Counted from the first letter of the stretch, positions 43,950-56,428 are shown. The stretch is 64,000 bases of DNA from Isoetes taiwanensis (GCA_021234155.1 JAJEKV010000680.1:1-64000), one strand, 5' to 3'. Translations and numbers: made by a program. The notes: a model not told the origin generated them from the letters alone.

Positions 43950-46900
43950 AAAGAGAAGAGGTCATACAGAATCAGGCATCTAGGAGGTTGATCCGTGCAA
44001 GAGAGATGGAGAAAAAGAAGACCCAATTGAGGTGTTCACCGGAACTGGATGTTTGTCTGCATAGTTTGCGTGGCCCACTCTATAACTGATGGCCACACAG
44101 ACGTTTTCCGCTTCAAAAAAAGGGCAAAGTTTCGACCATTCACAATAACTCACTTGGCACATTATTATCCAACGCCTTATATTCCTTCATATGTCTTCCT
44201 TTGTTCTTCTTCTAGATATATCCTTGGCACTTTTCCTCAAAAAAACATTCCCAAACCTTATGGTCCATGGTATTCTTTCTGGTCCAAGATGCGCTTCAAA
44301 TATTCTAGACTACACCCGAAGTTCAAACTCACCAGAACCGGGCCTCTGATAGGGATGTTTTTCCTCCCACTATTCAAAATTCACCAAAACTGGGCCCCTA
44401 ATAGGGATGCTTTTCCTCCCTTGTTGGACACTGAATTGGCCTCCAAATTGTGGGGTCAGCACACTAACCTATTGCGTCATAATCTCGCTTAAGTGCTTAT
44501 CTAATCAAGCCTTGTTTAAGAACCATAAAAAACATAAATGGAAGGTCAGCTTATCTTTTTATGAGCATAAAATAATAGAATGCCAATATCGAATCACAAT
44601 GATATCCAATCTTTAGCTTTTCCAACCTGGAAAAGATAAAAGCAGGCAAAAACAACATTTTTTAAGGTATAATCTATCTATCTATACCATTATTATCATT
44701 GAATTTGTGCATGATGATCATCTTTTATATACTCTAGCACATCTTTCATCCTTGGAATAGGAAAGATAGCACCTATCTAATTATCAATTGTTATGTATAA
44801 GGCTAATACGATTGAGACAAGATTCCTGGTTTGGCAGCAATCGCAGAGGTTGGGAGCTGTCAACTAGGAATCATGGATTAATCGTGTTACCCTTACGATA
44901 TCATAACTAGAGAGGCTGCAAGTCCTTCAATTTTGTCATTTTCTGAAGACTTTAGAGTTGTTCTTTACCTACTGTGACGATGATTTAATATGATCCGGCA
45001 AATTAGCATTCCTGAAAATTGGGGCAACGTGGAGAATGCACCACCAAAAAGATTCCGACCCAGTCATGATATTGTAACAAGACAAACTAATATAATTAAA
45101 TAAGACGAAGGTAGACGCCAAAAATAGTGGTCACCCTTTGTAATAGTTGTGACGGAAGATTAGATACAGATAAGGTCAATTTGTCATGTCTTAAATGTTC
45201 AGCTGAAAGTTAATAGCATGAACATAGCATATGTTATTGTGCTACATATTCTAAACGAAGTGCGCCCTGGACTACCTCAGCTGTCAGATCCGTCTAACCT
45301 ACAGCCCAGATCATATGTTCGGGCCTCTGGGCGCCTCTCGTTTCGATTATGGTCACTTATGATTGGGGGCGCTTATGATTTTGAAATATCAAATACGGGT
45401 TCGCCTGAGGTTTTGAAATATACAGTACGAAGGCTCGAACCTCTACCAAAATAATTCAATATCCTAATCAGAATGCTTTAAGCAATACAACTAGCAAGCT
45501 AACGTGTTTATTTTTTCTATTGAATCTATATTTTTATATATATATATATATATATATAATAACTCATTGAATTTGTTTTAGGGATATGGTCTCAGGAACG
45601 GCGATTTATGCGCCTTATCAAATCCTTCTGTTTTTCTTTTGTAATAATTGTTTTAGGGGTATTGTCTATGGTTTCAAGAATGGTGATTTATGCATCCATA
45701 TCAAATCCCCTTGGAACCCCCTGTTATTGTGCTACATATTCAACAAACGAATCAATAACAGCTCAATTGATTGAATAGGTAAGCCTATTGCCATATGTAG
45801 TGGTATTAAACAAATAGACTACATGAGCTTCGGAGGTGCAAAAACAATTAGATTTGGAAAGAACTTGTGCATCTAAAATGTGGCATCCTTATCTTATAGG
45901 ATACTTGTAGCACCCATGCAGAAGGTAGGCTAGGTCACTATAATCTTTCTTTAGTGGTCCTTAGACCTTTTGGTCTTTGTTGACGATAAAAATCAAATGA
46001 ATTCGGTTGATTTTTTTATGTTTTGTGATCTTTTTATTTTTGTTTTTTGGATTGCCCCTTGTTAAGGGTCAGGGTGGTTTTGGCATCTTAAGGCATATTT
46101 TAGGCATATCACAAAATCTAATGGCTATAGTTTTCTGACTTTTTTCTGGCAGTGAGAAACTTTTTGTATTTTCCCCTAACAATATGTACCTAAGGTTTAT
46201 GGCCATTTCGTCTTTTTTAGGCAATGAGAATTTTTTTTTTTTATATTTTTTCTAACAATATATACCTAAAGTTTTTGGCCATTTTTATGCGAGAAAACTC
46301 GAAATGCCCTAACGAAGATCCACCAATAAATTCTCTTTTGAAGCAGTAAATTGTATGCAGAGAAGGTCCAGTAAATTCACAAATGAACTTTTTCAAAATG
46401 CTTGTACATATCATGAGTTGCCATAAGACAATTCATTGCCCCATCTTCGTGTTATCTACATGGCCAAGCATACAATTGATCTTGCATTTTGTGGGCAAGC
46501 GGAGCTCTAAATCTCGAGAGATCTTAGAGGCCAGCAATAGCAGGAATCAAGAGTAGAGATTGATTTCTTAGCTGCTGCATTTTGGATCTGTATTTTAAAA
46601 GCGTTTAAGCTATCTTACAGCTCCAAGCACTTCATGATGCTTGTAAGAGGAAAAAAAGCCAGGTTATTTTTTGGTCACGTAGTTTTCTACTCTCTGCATT
46701 GTTTATTGCATATCTTATTATTAGGTTCTGCCTACTGTCTGCATCAGGGGCATGCAGTATCTCTCAAAAATTAGGTCTTGTTGCATTGCATTTAGACCAT
46801 GCTAGTGGTGAAGTTATTCCTGTAATGGTTGAGTCTTTTCAAGAAAAGAAAATTTTCTTAGCATTTTATTTTGTCTCATACTTTAGCGCATACTATGGAG

Positions 46901-48270
46901 GTGAGGCAGAAGCTTTTGGTCCTCTTGATGATGCTAAAGCTCTCTCTGAGTTTTTCTTGGGAGAAGGCTCAAGTAAACACATTGTTTCCTGCAGGTTACA
47001 CTTGTTCGAGGTGATTCCCTTGGAAAACTAAAATGCATTGGCATTTTATATGCTACATTGCCATGGAAAAAATTGAGAGTGCATTGGTTGCAGTTAAACT
47101 TGTGATGGCATTCTCAAATGATCATCTTATATCTAAGGTGAAACATTGATCTAATATTATTTGCGAGTTCTGGTATGATGCTTCAATTTAAGACTAGTCT
47201 TAAAACAGAAAATGACACAAGCACAGACAAAGGTGTGTGCCTATATCCTCATTGTAACTTGTTGCCATGTGCCTCCCAATGTAGTTTCATGTGCCATGAA
47301 TCAAACATTGTGGTGCGACAAGAATACTCTACTCTATTGCTAGAAATTAGACAATTGTCCTTTCTTACACACCTTGACTTGGAGTACAAACAAAGAGCAT
47401 TGTGGTGATTCCATGCAACGGCAGCCCTTTCCACCATTAGTAGCAGTTTAGAAACACTGCGAGCTTCCCATAGTAAGCACAATTTGTTCTCCCCATATAG
47501 GCTCGACTTAACACAAATCGGAGGAATATAATGGGTTCAAGCCCCATGTTATTTCATGGTTGTGCCACTTGTTTGTAGGTTGTGCTTTATTCAAGGGGGG
47601 TTCACAGTTTTGGGCGTATAACCCATCTGCATGCACGGGAAGGGGGTTTTTTGGACCCATTTTTGTACATATACGGTCGGCAGGGGGTCCTTTTTCTGGT
47701 ATTTTTTGCACTATCCTAGGTAATTTTTATTCGAAAGGGGTCAAAATTTGCTTTTAAAGATCCATATACAGGGGGGTTTTTTGCCACCCCATGCAGGCAG
47801 ATGGCATATCCCCCTTATACATGAGTGAATCCCCCTTGGCTTTATTATACTCAAACTTGAGTAGCTTGCATTGTTGCAGACATACATTGTTATCAAATCG
47901 AACGTCATTGGGGCATCTATTATTTCTATGCCATTACATCATATAATTAACAATTTCTGTTTATGTTTCCCAATTGTCATATATATATTTCCTTATTCAG
48001 TCTATTGTGTCCCAAAACATTTGTAATGGTCATGGTTTTTCTTGTATATGGGATATGAGCAATAACAGTTAGGATTAAGGACATTTCATTAGATGTAATT
48101 GTCAAAACCATTGCCATAATAGGTAGTTAGACACTTACAACTTTCCTATGCCCTTTTATTCCCTTCTTTCTCTTTCCTTCTCATCAGCTCATCTGCATCT
48201 TCGTTTGGCTTGCCGTGACCATCTTTTGCATTCTGTCATCGAACCTTTCTTCATTGTTTCTGTGTTTTTT
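43950..48270. other. No supportable gene; minor repeats
   Basis: 44322-44423 is a two-copy 51-bp repeat (GGGCCYCTRATAGGGATG). 45535-45559 is (TA)n. 46138-46288 duplicates a 72-bp AT-rich unit (CTAACAATATRTACCTAA). A plus frame at 46699-47031 (YYGGEAEAFGPLDDAKALSE) is protein-like, but I cannot assign it and it lacks clear exon partners. Confidence 0.45.
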
Positions 48271-48797
48271 GACCTAAGGATTGAACGCATGTAGGTCTAG
48301 TTTTCTGCCTTTCTCAGCCAAATCCTGTTCTCGGTTCTGCAATTTGATTCTATAATGCCCAAACATTGCATCAATGTCTTTGTGAGTGTGGCCAGGCATC
48401 AAGTAACCAACATAGACCATTTCAAACACTCCAACCCATGTAAGATACGACAAGTATGCAAACAAGTATCTATTTTTATTCTGGCCAGCACAATTGTCAA
48501 GTTGCAAGAGTAGCTTCTTGGGTAGTCGGCGCCCCGGTATTGGGTTCACATGAATTGAAGGTGCTGGCCCATTCATCCTTCCTATGGTCAAATCCTCTAA
48601 TTTCATGGGACCAGTGTCGTGTAATGCCTTGAAGAGATATTGCAATGGCTTACAAGAATGAACATCTCCATTAAAACCATGTTCCAAATCGCGCAATGCT
48701 TTTGCAGTGTTACCAACATGGAAGTTTGGACCATCATCCCATAATTCTAATGCAAAATGGCCATGAGTTATGAATCCAGCTAGTGATATTTGCGATG

Positions 48798-51040
48798 TGA
48801 AGAACTCTATTCTATTGCAAAGGAAATGGAAAAAGGCAAGAGTCCGGGGCCTGATGGGCTTCCTGTGGAATTTTTTATCAAGGTGTGGCCCCTTATTGGG
48901 GAGGATATTACCTGCCTAGCTAACGAATTCAGAGAATCGAAGTGCTTGGACGCTAGAATAAATACCAGTCTCATCACCCTCATCCCTAAGATAGATGTGC
49001 CTACTACCTTTTCGGACTATAGGCCTATTTCATTGTCAAATGTTATCTACAAGCTAATCTCAGGTACGATAGCCAGAAGATTGAAGATTATCCTGGAAAG
49101 GATAATCAGCACCTCCCAAGCAGCATACCTGAAGGATAGATTCATATTGGATAATGTAGTCACAGCTATATTGGGTATTCATTGGGCCAAAGACTCAAAC
49201 CAGGATGTTGCTCTCATCAACCTGAAGGATAGCCTTAACTCTAAGTACATATCCAAGCAGGGCAGAGCAATTATTGCGAACTCTGTGATATCCTCGTCTC
49301 ATGTTTACCAGTCCTCAGTTATCTTAGCGCCTAAAAAAGTTTCCTCCAAGCTCCAGAGTATTATTGGCAGATTTATATCCTCTGGCCAAAACAAGAGGTG
49401 CTGGATCCCTGTAGCCATGAAAGAATGCTGCAACACCAAGAAAAATGGGGGGCTAGGAGTGATTAACATAGAGAAACAGGGAATAGCACTTGCAGCCAAA
49501 TACTTTTACAAGGCTGCCCACAACCAAATTAATCACCCAGTGTCGACTATTATCAGGCATTATTTGGATAAGTGCACCTCATATGGATGGAGGAACCTCA
49601 GAATAAGTCTTCCCCATTCTATATACTTCCCCTTCTCGGTCCCCAATTCCACCCCTGGCCTGCTCAAGAAGTGGATCAAGGCTTGGAATCAGGTAAAAGG
49701 AATGTATACGTGGAAAGAAGGGCTGTCTATGAATCAATCAATTTTTTGGAACCCAGCTCTTCTGACTAACAACTCTTCTTTATGTTTGGCATGCCATTTT
49801 CCTGAGCAGGCTAAGACATGGATATCCAAAGGCATATGCCTGATCAGAGACATGTTCGATGATCAAGGAATTATTCCTTATAGGGATTCGGTGCTATCGG
49901 AAGAAGATGATTCTGAAGTTCTTTACAACAACATTTGCTCCATGCTTACTCAGGGAATATGGACAGACGATGATAACAATTGGTACCATAAGGGGAAAGC
50001 AGAATTCAAAGTTAAAAATGCTTACAGATTTTTGATGAAGGACCAGCCCATGACCATACATAATAAATGGCAAATAGGGAAGGAAAGATGCATCAAGAAC
50101 CTTAAATTCATGTGGTCCAGCCCTATCCCTCCCAAGGTGAAATCCTTCATGTGGCAGCTGTGGCACAAAGCTTTAGCTACAAATTGCAAAAGATACAGGA
50201 TTCAGATGGCAGACTCGGATGTTTGTCCTAGATGTCTGTCACACAAGGAAGATGAGAACCATCTCTTTAGGACCTGTATGTGGTCAGAATGGGTTTTAGA
50301 GTTAGCATCGAATATTACTGGCACTGATCTTATTTCTTTAAGTTCTACAGATTTCTTTATGCCGGATCATCCCAAAGACTGGAGGGTTTATATCATCCTA
50401 TGGAGAATTTGGAAAGGAAGGAATGAGTTTATATTCAAGGATGATATTATTCACCCGGAGGCTGTTATCAAACAGATCGAATACGACATCAAATGGATAA
50501 TTGCTGCAGGTTAACTCTTTATATAATGTTTCTTATTAATTCTTGGTGCCTTGCAGGGATCATATTCGTGCTGCTGCGCAAGCTTAAATGGAAGAGAATG
50601 GATGAACAAGCGAACCAGGAATGGATTAAAGTCTTCGGACCCCCGAACCCGGAAGGCCATGATGAGCCATGTGTATGCGGCTGCTGTTGTGATCAAAACT
50701 ATGACGCGCGCAGGGGTATGATCTGTGAAGCCAAAGATAACAAGGGGCGATTCAATATGACGATGGCAGAATCATGTATATGCATCTTCTGTACTCTCTC
50801 AACTATGGTCAGGGGCAGAGGCCGTAAATCAGAAAATCTGAACCTCAAATCTCATTTTTAGCTTCATATTATCCTGCTTCTGGACAGTTTTTACTAAGCT
50901 GTTGTGGACTTATGCATTTGTCCTGGGCTCCTTTTCTGATTATCTTAAGCCAAAAACTATATGGGTTAAACTTCCCTGTAAAAAGTAGTTTTGTACTTAT
51001 ACTTCTATAAATATACTTATAAGCCTTCAATTAAAAAAAA
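48798..51040 (+). mobile_element. 5'-truncated LINE with poly(A) end and 13-bp target-site duplication
   Basis: GATATTTGCGATG at 48785-48797 recurs at 51041-51053, directly after a short A-rich tail (TTAAAAAAAA). The body starts inside the reverse transcriptase domain and ends with a 3'UTR after 50514. It sits inside the minus-strand transposase-like gene, whose sequence resumes across the duplication. Confidence 0.92.
48799..50514 (+). pseudogene. LINE ORF2 piece with internal RT deletion
   Basis: An open frame of about 570 codons, with no real start because the element is truncated. RT fingers: KGKSPGPDGLPVEFF, LITLIPKIDVP, FSDYRPISLSNVIYK, TSQAAYLKDRFILDNV. The frame then jumps in phase from ALINLKD to LNSKYISKQGRAIIANSVI, deleting the palm with the catalytic FADD motif. 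Downstream follow the conserved thumb-side region (KRCWIPVAMKECCNTKKNGG) and the zf-RVT domain (AYRFLM, IPPKVKSFMWQLWHKALATN, CPRCLSHKEDENHLFRTC). The endonuclease is absent. The deletion keeps the frame open, so the source copy may have spread with it or the loss came later. Not catalytically competent. Confidence 0.88.
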
Positions 51041-51944
51041 GATATTTGCGATGGAAAAGATCTTGCAACAGACTTTGGTATAGCCCTAAACTGGGGCAAA
51101 CAGGTTTTTTGCTGATCCATCTTGTCATCTCTGGTTCCATTGTAGACAAGCATCTCTACATCCAGTATGTTGTGCAGGCAACATTCGAACTACTTTCCTC
51201 CATCCCTCTTCATCAACCGCACTTTTGTGAGGCATACTCTCAGCATGATAGTTAACAAAATTCTCGAATAAACTTTGAGCTGCAAGCACCTTGGGGGTTG
51301 TCCTCGCCTTTCCCCGATTACTATGCCAACCTATTTGAGCCCCCCTCTTTTGGTTCCGCCTTAATCTCCACCATATAGAGGCTGAAATACCTAGTATGGT
51401 TGTCACTGCACTGCTGCATATCCATTTCCCACCAATAGGAAATCCCATGTTCTTGACATCAGGTGACGGCCCAAATGCATGCTCTATGATATTGTAAATA
51501 TAAGTTTTTCTAGCGTCATGAAGCTGTATTGAGGAAATGGAGACTCCCACAAAGTCATCACCAATAGCCTGTCCATTATAGCAGTGCATAGGATCCCATA
51601 GTATAAGCACACCTTCACCAACAATTCCTCTATTGCACTGATGATGCAAAATCACTTTCTCATCCTTCCAGGTTAATCTGAAAAACTACCATTCTTCTTT
51701 CCTCATTAGCTCCAGCTAGGTTTTTAATATTTTTTGCATTTGCTTCAGGTGGCTGTTCATTCTTATTTGTATTAATCTCTTCCACATCCATGTAATCAGC
51801 ATCATTCTTCTCTGCTCGAGGTTCTTGGTCACAGGGTTCCCCAGCAGTAGCTTCATGAGAAATCTAAAAATTAGAAGAAAGGTTGAGGAAAGCATAGTAT
51901 TGTATGCAATAACAATAAATGAAATATCTATACAATGCCTATAC

Positions 51945-51975
51945 CCTGCTACGCGCAACAGTGCGCGCGACACGT
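51945..51975. repeat. CGCG palindrome P1 (degenerate)
   Basis: TGCTACGCGCAAC followed by GTGCGCGCGACAC. Two imperfect half-sites of the CTCGCGC-N3-GCGCGAG family, in the intron upstream of the transposase-like exon. Confidence 0.45.
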
Positions 51976-52035
51976 ATGGACCATAATTTTGTAAAATACA
52001 TAAGAAAGTTATATTAATTTACCAAATACAGATAT

Positions 52036-52052
52036 GTCGCGCTGGGCGCGAC
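52036..52052. repeat. CGCG palindrome P2
   Basis: GTCGCGC-TGG-GCGCGAC, perfect 7-bp arms with a 3-nt spacer. Confidence 0.85.
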
Positions 52053-52168
52053 TCATACAAAAATATCCCATTTGGACATGTCACCAGATATCCCATTTCG
52101 TAGCACATTTCCAATTTTGTATTTGCTGAATCAGTACAAATATCATTTCGCCATTTTAATCTCTGCAG

Positions 52169-52687
52169 TTTGTTTTCTCAATGGGTTATGAAACCGGTTT
52201 GGTGCATGTCGATGCTACCAACCGTGGACATGTGCACGAGCGAGGCTTGGCCTTGAGCCTCACCAAAGCCCGGGACAGGGCACTCCAGAGAGATATCCCG
52301 GAAGCAACATTGTTCGGGGATTTCAACAGCATGGTGAGGAAGTTCGACCATCTCCTCCCTGTCTCTGAGGAGAGAGATGGATGTGGAAGTACGGTGCAGC
52401 AAGTGGCAGGCATTACAGAAGCCCAGTTTAATGCGGAGATTGCAGATATAGTCCTCCACGCAGCTGCAACTATTGGCATAAAATTTGTTTTGAGCCATTT
52501 CCTAATCCTCAAACCTGGACAGAAAGACTTGTTAGAGAGTCTAAGGACCCACCATTCTAAAATGCTGGAGGCCAAAATGAACAGTCTCCTGATGATCACA
52601 AACCTGGATCCAGATAGACTGGATTACATTGTACAAAGGATAGTAATTATTGATCCTGCACCACTGCTACCAGTCTTACCAGAATAG
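52169..52687 (+). CDS. Unknown ORF A (about 168 aa)
   Basis: Open from an acceptor-like CTCTGCAG at about 52156, with ATG at 52181 and stop TAG at 52685-52687. I do not recognise it. Visible features: an N-terminal part GLVHVDATNRGHVHERGLAL, a central FGDFNSMVRKFDHLLPVSEE, helical C-terminal half with SLRTHHSKMLEAKMNSLLMI. An AATAAA lies about 35 nt past the stop. It is bracketed by CGCG palindromes (P1/P2 upstream, P3/P4 downstream) and converges on gene B, so I infer membership in the same mobile-element-like module. It could be the last exon of a longer gene. Confidence 0.4.
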   Translation, partial: FVFSMGYETGLVHVDATNRGHVHERGLALSLTKARDRALQRDIPEATLFGDFNSMVRKFDHLLPVSEERDGCGSTVQQVAGITEAQFNAEIADIVLHAAATIGIKFVLSHFLILKPGQKDLLESLRTHHSKMLEAKMNSLLMITNLDPDRLDYIVQRIVIIDPAPLLPVLPE

Positions 52688-52806
52688 CTTTTATAAAGCT
52701 CAGTTGTATATATTTTTTGGAATAAAAAACATTTTTACTTTCACAATTCTTTTTTTTTAAGGACTAATGTCAGCTGTGGTTAGAATATTTCTAGTTGTTT
52801 GTTCTT

Positions 52807-52823
52807 CTCGCGCTGGGCGCAAG
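52807..52823. repeat. CGCG palindrome P3
   Basis: CTCGCGC-TGG-GCGCAAG, one mismatch between arms. Confidence 0.75.
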
Positions 52824-52831
52824 TCTTTTCT

Positions 52832-52850
52832 TCTCGCGCTGAGCGCGAGA
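52832..52850. repeat. CGCG palindrome P4
   Basis: TCTCGCGC-TGA-GCGCGAGA, perfect 8-bp arms, 9 bp after P3, between the convergent ORF A and gene B. Confidence 0.88.
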
Positions 52851-53029
52851 GATTAATATGTTCTATAAAATTCATTTCATAGTTAGATTTACTATACATA
52901 TTACATTTAGTTAATTAACTCAAAAAATCACTACAAAGTCACTTCAAATCAAGTTCTTGCCTGGATGTAGGTGACTTTTTATTCAACAAGGAAAAACCAT
53001 GGCAGTTACAAAAGAAGAGGACAATTCTT

Positions 53030-53840
53030 TCACCAACCAGGCTCATCATGAGCAGGTGGTACGGTCACTCTCTTAACTTCGTAAACACCATGCTCTGGAA
53101 CCCATACAAGGTGGATGACAACCTTATATGTATCAGGATAACTTCTAGCAGAGGCCATTGCAACTCCTGCAACCAAGGATCGAGTTCCAAGCCCCTCTGG
53201 TGGCATCTATAAATTTCAGAATAGTTCATGGAGCAAATGATGGAATCCACATATTCTGGAGCCGGTGGCAAGGTAGATCAACAATTGCAATTAAAACAGG
53301 ATGTGATCGGATTGCGGGACATGACTAATGTGCTGCCACTGAGAGGTACTCATATTTATAGCACGAGCAATACAGTAGCAGCATTATTGTGTAGACATAC
53401 GAGTATGCATATGAGTAGCACATGAATAGGCAACACGTGAAATATATTACAGTAGCTATAGTAAAGAGCAACAGTGCTACAGTAAACTTTTCAGTACACA
53501 CCTCTCTGAGTAGTGTTGTTGGCCAAGCCAAGAAACTCCCTGGTGATTCTCCAAGTGTTTCTGCTCCTGCATGTGGTCTTTGTAATGGATGAGTGGCAGC
53601 AAAGCAGTCTGTCAATCTAATTCTAATATAATTAGGTCCCAAGGGCACTCCATAACATGCTGTAATTGGTGCCATGTTATCAACAATGCCCTTGCCAATG
53701 ACATCTTTCCTGTTTTCTGCTAACAAGAAGCATGCTTCTCCAATGGAAAATTTCATTACTCCTGCTTGATTGCTCATTTCCTCGACTTGCAAAGCTTTGT
53801 TAATTAAGTTGCACAAGTCATGGCGCCTCAATTCACTCAC
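53030..53840 (-). CDS. Gene B: two-exon protein with DUF8039-like domain
   Basis: Exon 53840-53502 reads MKFSIGEACFLLAENRKDVI, GKGIVDNMAPITACYGVPLG, YIRIRLTDCFAAT and AETLGESPGSFLAWPTTLL. After a GT-AG phase-0 intron, exon 53206-53030 reads MPPEGLGTRSLVAGVAM and VVIHLVWVPEHGVYEVKRV, then TGA. The run from CFLLA to GSFLAWP matches the small beta-rich domain found in proteins encoded by plant En/Spm-type elements (DUF8039, from memory); its function is unknown. The N-terminus is uncertain: an in-frame TAG lies just upstream and the first in-frame ATG is in EEMSNQ, so an upstream exon may be missing. It diverges from gene C and its frame is intact. Confidence 0.5.
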
Positions 53841-54524
53841 TTGATAGAAGAACTACCTGAGATTCGACAGCCTAATCCAGCACTTTAGCAAGCTTCCTTC
53901 TTGGCGACATCCCAAATTCGAATTAAAACACTGTAATGAAAACACAGTTCTTGTGTTTCTCTAGGTGCATTAGAGAAACGCAAATTCTATGATCCAATGC
54001 GAGGCCAAGAACACAAATTAAATAGCGGGCATTTTTAAAATAGACGGTTAGTACAGGCCAATGATTGAAAAGTAGTTGGGGAAAGGGATATTCGCAAACG
54101 GCGGGCTAAAAGATTTTAAATTTTAAATTGCGGGCGGGATTAATTTTCTTGTTTTCCTAAATAATGATAAGGGTAGTACGCGCTTTCAATGGCGGGCATC
54201 TATTCATTAATTGTTTGTACGACCCGTGTAATAATCATATTTTCTAATTTCAATGTAATTTGAATCTCATTTTTTCATTCCTAATTTCTTCCAGAAGTTT
54301 TGCTTCGACCGCCTTCTGAAACCGACGCAATCTTCTTGAGCGATCTATCAAGCGATCCAAATTTTTCGAACGCTACCTGCATTTCGAGCTATCCTACTTC
54401 ATTTCCGGCCTGTTTACAACAATTCCAACTCGATTTGAGCTTCTCGAGTTTATCGAGATTCACCTGACCTTCTCGAGCTACAACAGAGTTCAATTCCAGT
54501 TTCTAGAGCTTCAAGCACTTCGAT
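53841..54524. promoter_or_regulatory. Shared divergent promoter region of genes B and C
   Basis: About 680 bp between the minus-strand gene B and the ATG of gene C. GCGGGC occurs at about 54025, 54100, 54130 and 54192, in contexts such as GGCGGGCTAAA and TGCGGGCGGGATTA that resemble E2F-type sites. A CT-rich leader (54285-54520) precedes the gene C start. Motif-based inference. Confidence 0.35.
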
Positions 54525-54670
54525 ATGGCAACTAAAGGTTAGTATGTTCGAGTTTTTAATGGACGAGGAACTCTGTGACTCTATTTTGCAGCTTAGTCTT
54601 TGTTTGATTATGTGTTCAGGGTTTTCTGCTTAGTCTTAAGTGAATCTGCAATGCTCTGTGATTATAATTC

Positions 54671-55297
54671 CAACACAAACCATTAACATCCAACATATAA
54701 AAATTAAATCCCCCAACACATAACAATCAACACATAACAACCAACACATAACAACCATTGACATTAACAACCAACACATAACTACCATTGACATTAATTA
54801 ACGCAACCATTGGGTCCAACACATTTAAATTAAAATCCCCCTTAAACCCCCTTTGGTTTGGGTGCATATTCAAACGGGGGTGACTCCGGGCAACGAGAGC
54901 TGTTGGATAGGCATATTCACCCCTTATTGCTTAATCTATGCCGTACGTAAAGTTCCTCGCTTGTGGGGTATGCAAGTACAAAATTTGCTATACTGTATAA
55001 CAAGATTCGCAAAATACTATAAGATTTCAAGCGGAATACTATATGGTGTTGATTTTGTACGTGCAAAATACAATTATGAGGGCTCAATTGCCCTACGTCA
55101 CCCCCCGTGTGAATATGCACCCAAACCAAAGGGGGTTTAAGGGGGATTTTAATTTAAATGTGTTGGACCCAATGGTTGCGTTAATTAATGTCAATGGTAG
55201 TTATGTGTTGGTTGTTAATGTCAATGGTTGTTATGTGTTGATTGTTATGTGTTGGGAGATTTAATTTTTATATGTTGGATATTAATGGTTTGTGTTG
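54671..55297. mobile_element. Foldback MITE with about 200-bp inverted arms, in gene C intron 1
   Basis: 54671 to about 54890 (start CAACACAAACCATTAACATC) is the inverted copy of about 55085-55297. The arms carry tandem AACAACCAACACATAAC and CCATTGACATTAA words and CCCCCTTTGGTTTGGGTG. The 190-bp centre is unique. No clear target-site duplication. Confidence 0.85.
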
Positions 55298-55973
55298 CAA
55301 GAAAATTTTTTTGGCCCCTTCAGGGCCTTAGGGCCTTAGGGGTGACAAAAATTTTAAAATTCAAACCAGAAAAAAACTAGAATTCATTTGAGGCTTTCAT
55401 CACCTGTAGCTTTTGAATTTCATCACAATAAAACAAATAGAACACAAGTAAAAGTTACCATAAAGATAGAGCGGATTGATCCCATTATTCTGAAAGTCAT
55501 AAAGTTTGCAACACCCATACACAACCATTTTTCAACTGGAATTTAACAGCAGCCTGGCCTCCATGGATTCTTGTGGTGAGAAACCAAAGTGGGAAACTTT
55601 TCTGCTTGTTAGCACAAGGATCTAGAAGCCTTGCAATTTGCTTAATAACTGCCTCAAAATCAAAAAATGCATGGTAATTTTTTGCAACCTTCATTCGGAA
55701 TGATCCATAAAACAATATCCAATAGCGCAATCCTGTATTAATCAGCTGGTAGGATGTGAAAGCCTACCAAACCCGGCCGAAAAATTGCTGTTTTAGCATA
55801 GATAACTTAACCAAACATATCCATATCATACACTATCAAAAAGATCTCGGAGAGAGCTTTCCAACGCAATAAAAATCATCTCAAACATAGCTCTGGATCA
55901 AAAGTTATAATAAGAAATGTGTTGTCGGCGGGGAAACTGCACTACATGCACCCTTCAAGCCCTTCATGTGCCC

Positions 55974-56155
55974 ATTATGCACCACACACACAAAAAGAGG
56001 GCTTTTGTTGTGAGCCATTGGTTGTTGACTATCATGCACCACACGCACAAAAAGAGGACTTTTGTTGTGAGCCATTGGTTGTTGACCATTATGCACCACA
56101 CGCACAAAAAAGGGCTTTTGTTGTGAGCCATTGGTTGTTAACCATTGGAAAAAAA
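55974..56155. repeat. Three-copy tandem repeat, about 62-bp unit
   Basis: Units share CATTATGCACCACACGCAC, AAAAAGAGG and TTTTGTTGTGAGCCATTGGT. They lie in intron 1 of gene C. Apparent His-rich frames are repeat artefacts. Confidence 0.85.
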
Positions 56156-56428
56156 AAGGCTAAAATCAATGGCTCAGAAGTGGTGCACTCTAGATGTACG
56201 CATTAGTACATCCATTTGAATACATCACGAAATCATAGGAAAACCTTAGTGAAAAGCGTACAAAAACACAAAGAAAACCCCCTATTATTATGCTACATAT
56301 TGTAATCATCAGAGACAGGGAAGCGGGTTACGCTTCCTTGTGCTATGATTTTCTTTTTTTATGAAGCTTACTCTCTTTGATGTGTTTCTATGATGAAGCC
56401 TTCTGTGGAGTGCTGTCGGTCTATGGAT

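Larger units (their letters stand above)
48274..51973 (-). pseudogene. Transposase-like gene (DUF7869-type), split by a LINE
   Basis: C-terminal part 48274-48784: LLLQLDNCAGQNKNRYLFAY, VYVGYLMPGHTHKDIDAMFG, then RKLDL before the stop. N-terminal part 51054-51862: an acidic region after a TTTTTAG acceptor, then SLFENFVNYHAESMPHK and WRKVVRMLP. The D-N-C-x-G-Q-N-K-N and G-H-T-H-x-D-I-D motifs fit an uncharacterised transposase-like family of plants and oomycetes that I recall as DUF7869; I infer a DDE/RNase-H-like function. The copy is dead: a frameshift near 51655, missing central sequence, and a LINE inserted at 48798-51040. Its first intron carries two of the CGCG palindromes. Neighbouring genes at 52-60 kb may be part of the same element. 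Confidence 0.6.

Noticed and set aside
45218-45454. Possible tRNA-like or gene remnant around TTCGGGCCTCTGGGCGCC
   Set aside because: No cloverleaf could be drawn and the frame has no recognisable domain.
46699-47031. Open frame with YYGGEAEAFGPLDDAKALSE as a host exon
   Set aside because: No recognised family, no matching neighbouring exons, and the first half is poorly protein-like.
52186-52599. 137-codon minus-strand frame
   Set aside because: Antisense shadow of ORF A, with composition unlike the other element proteins.
55905-56206. Repetitive His-rich frames on both strands
   Set aside because: They arise from the three-copy 62-bp tandem repeat in an intron.
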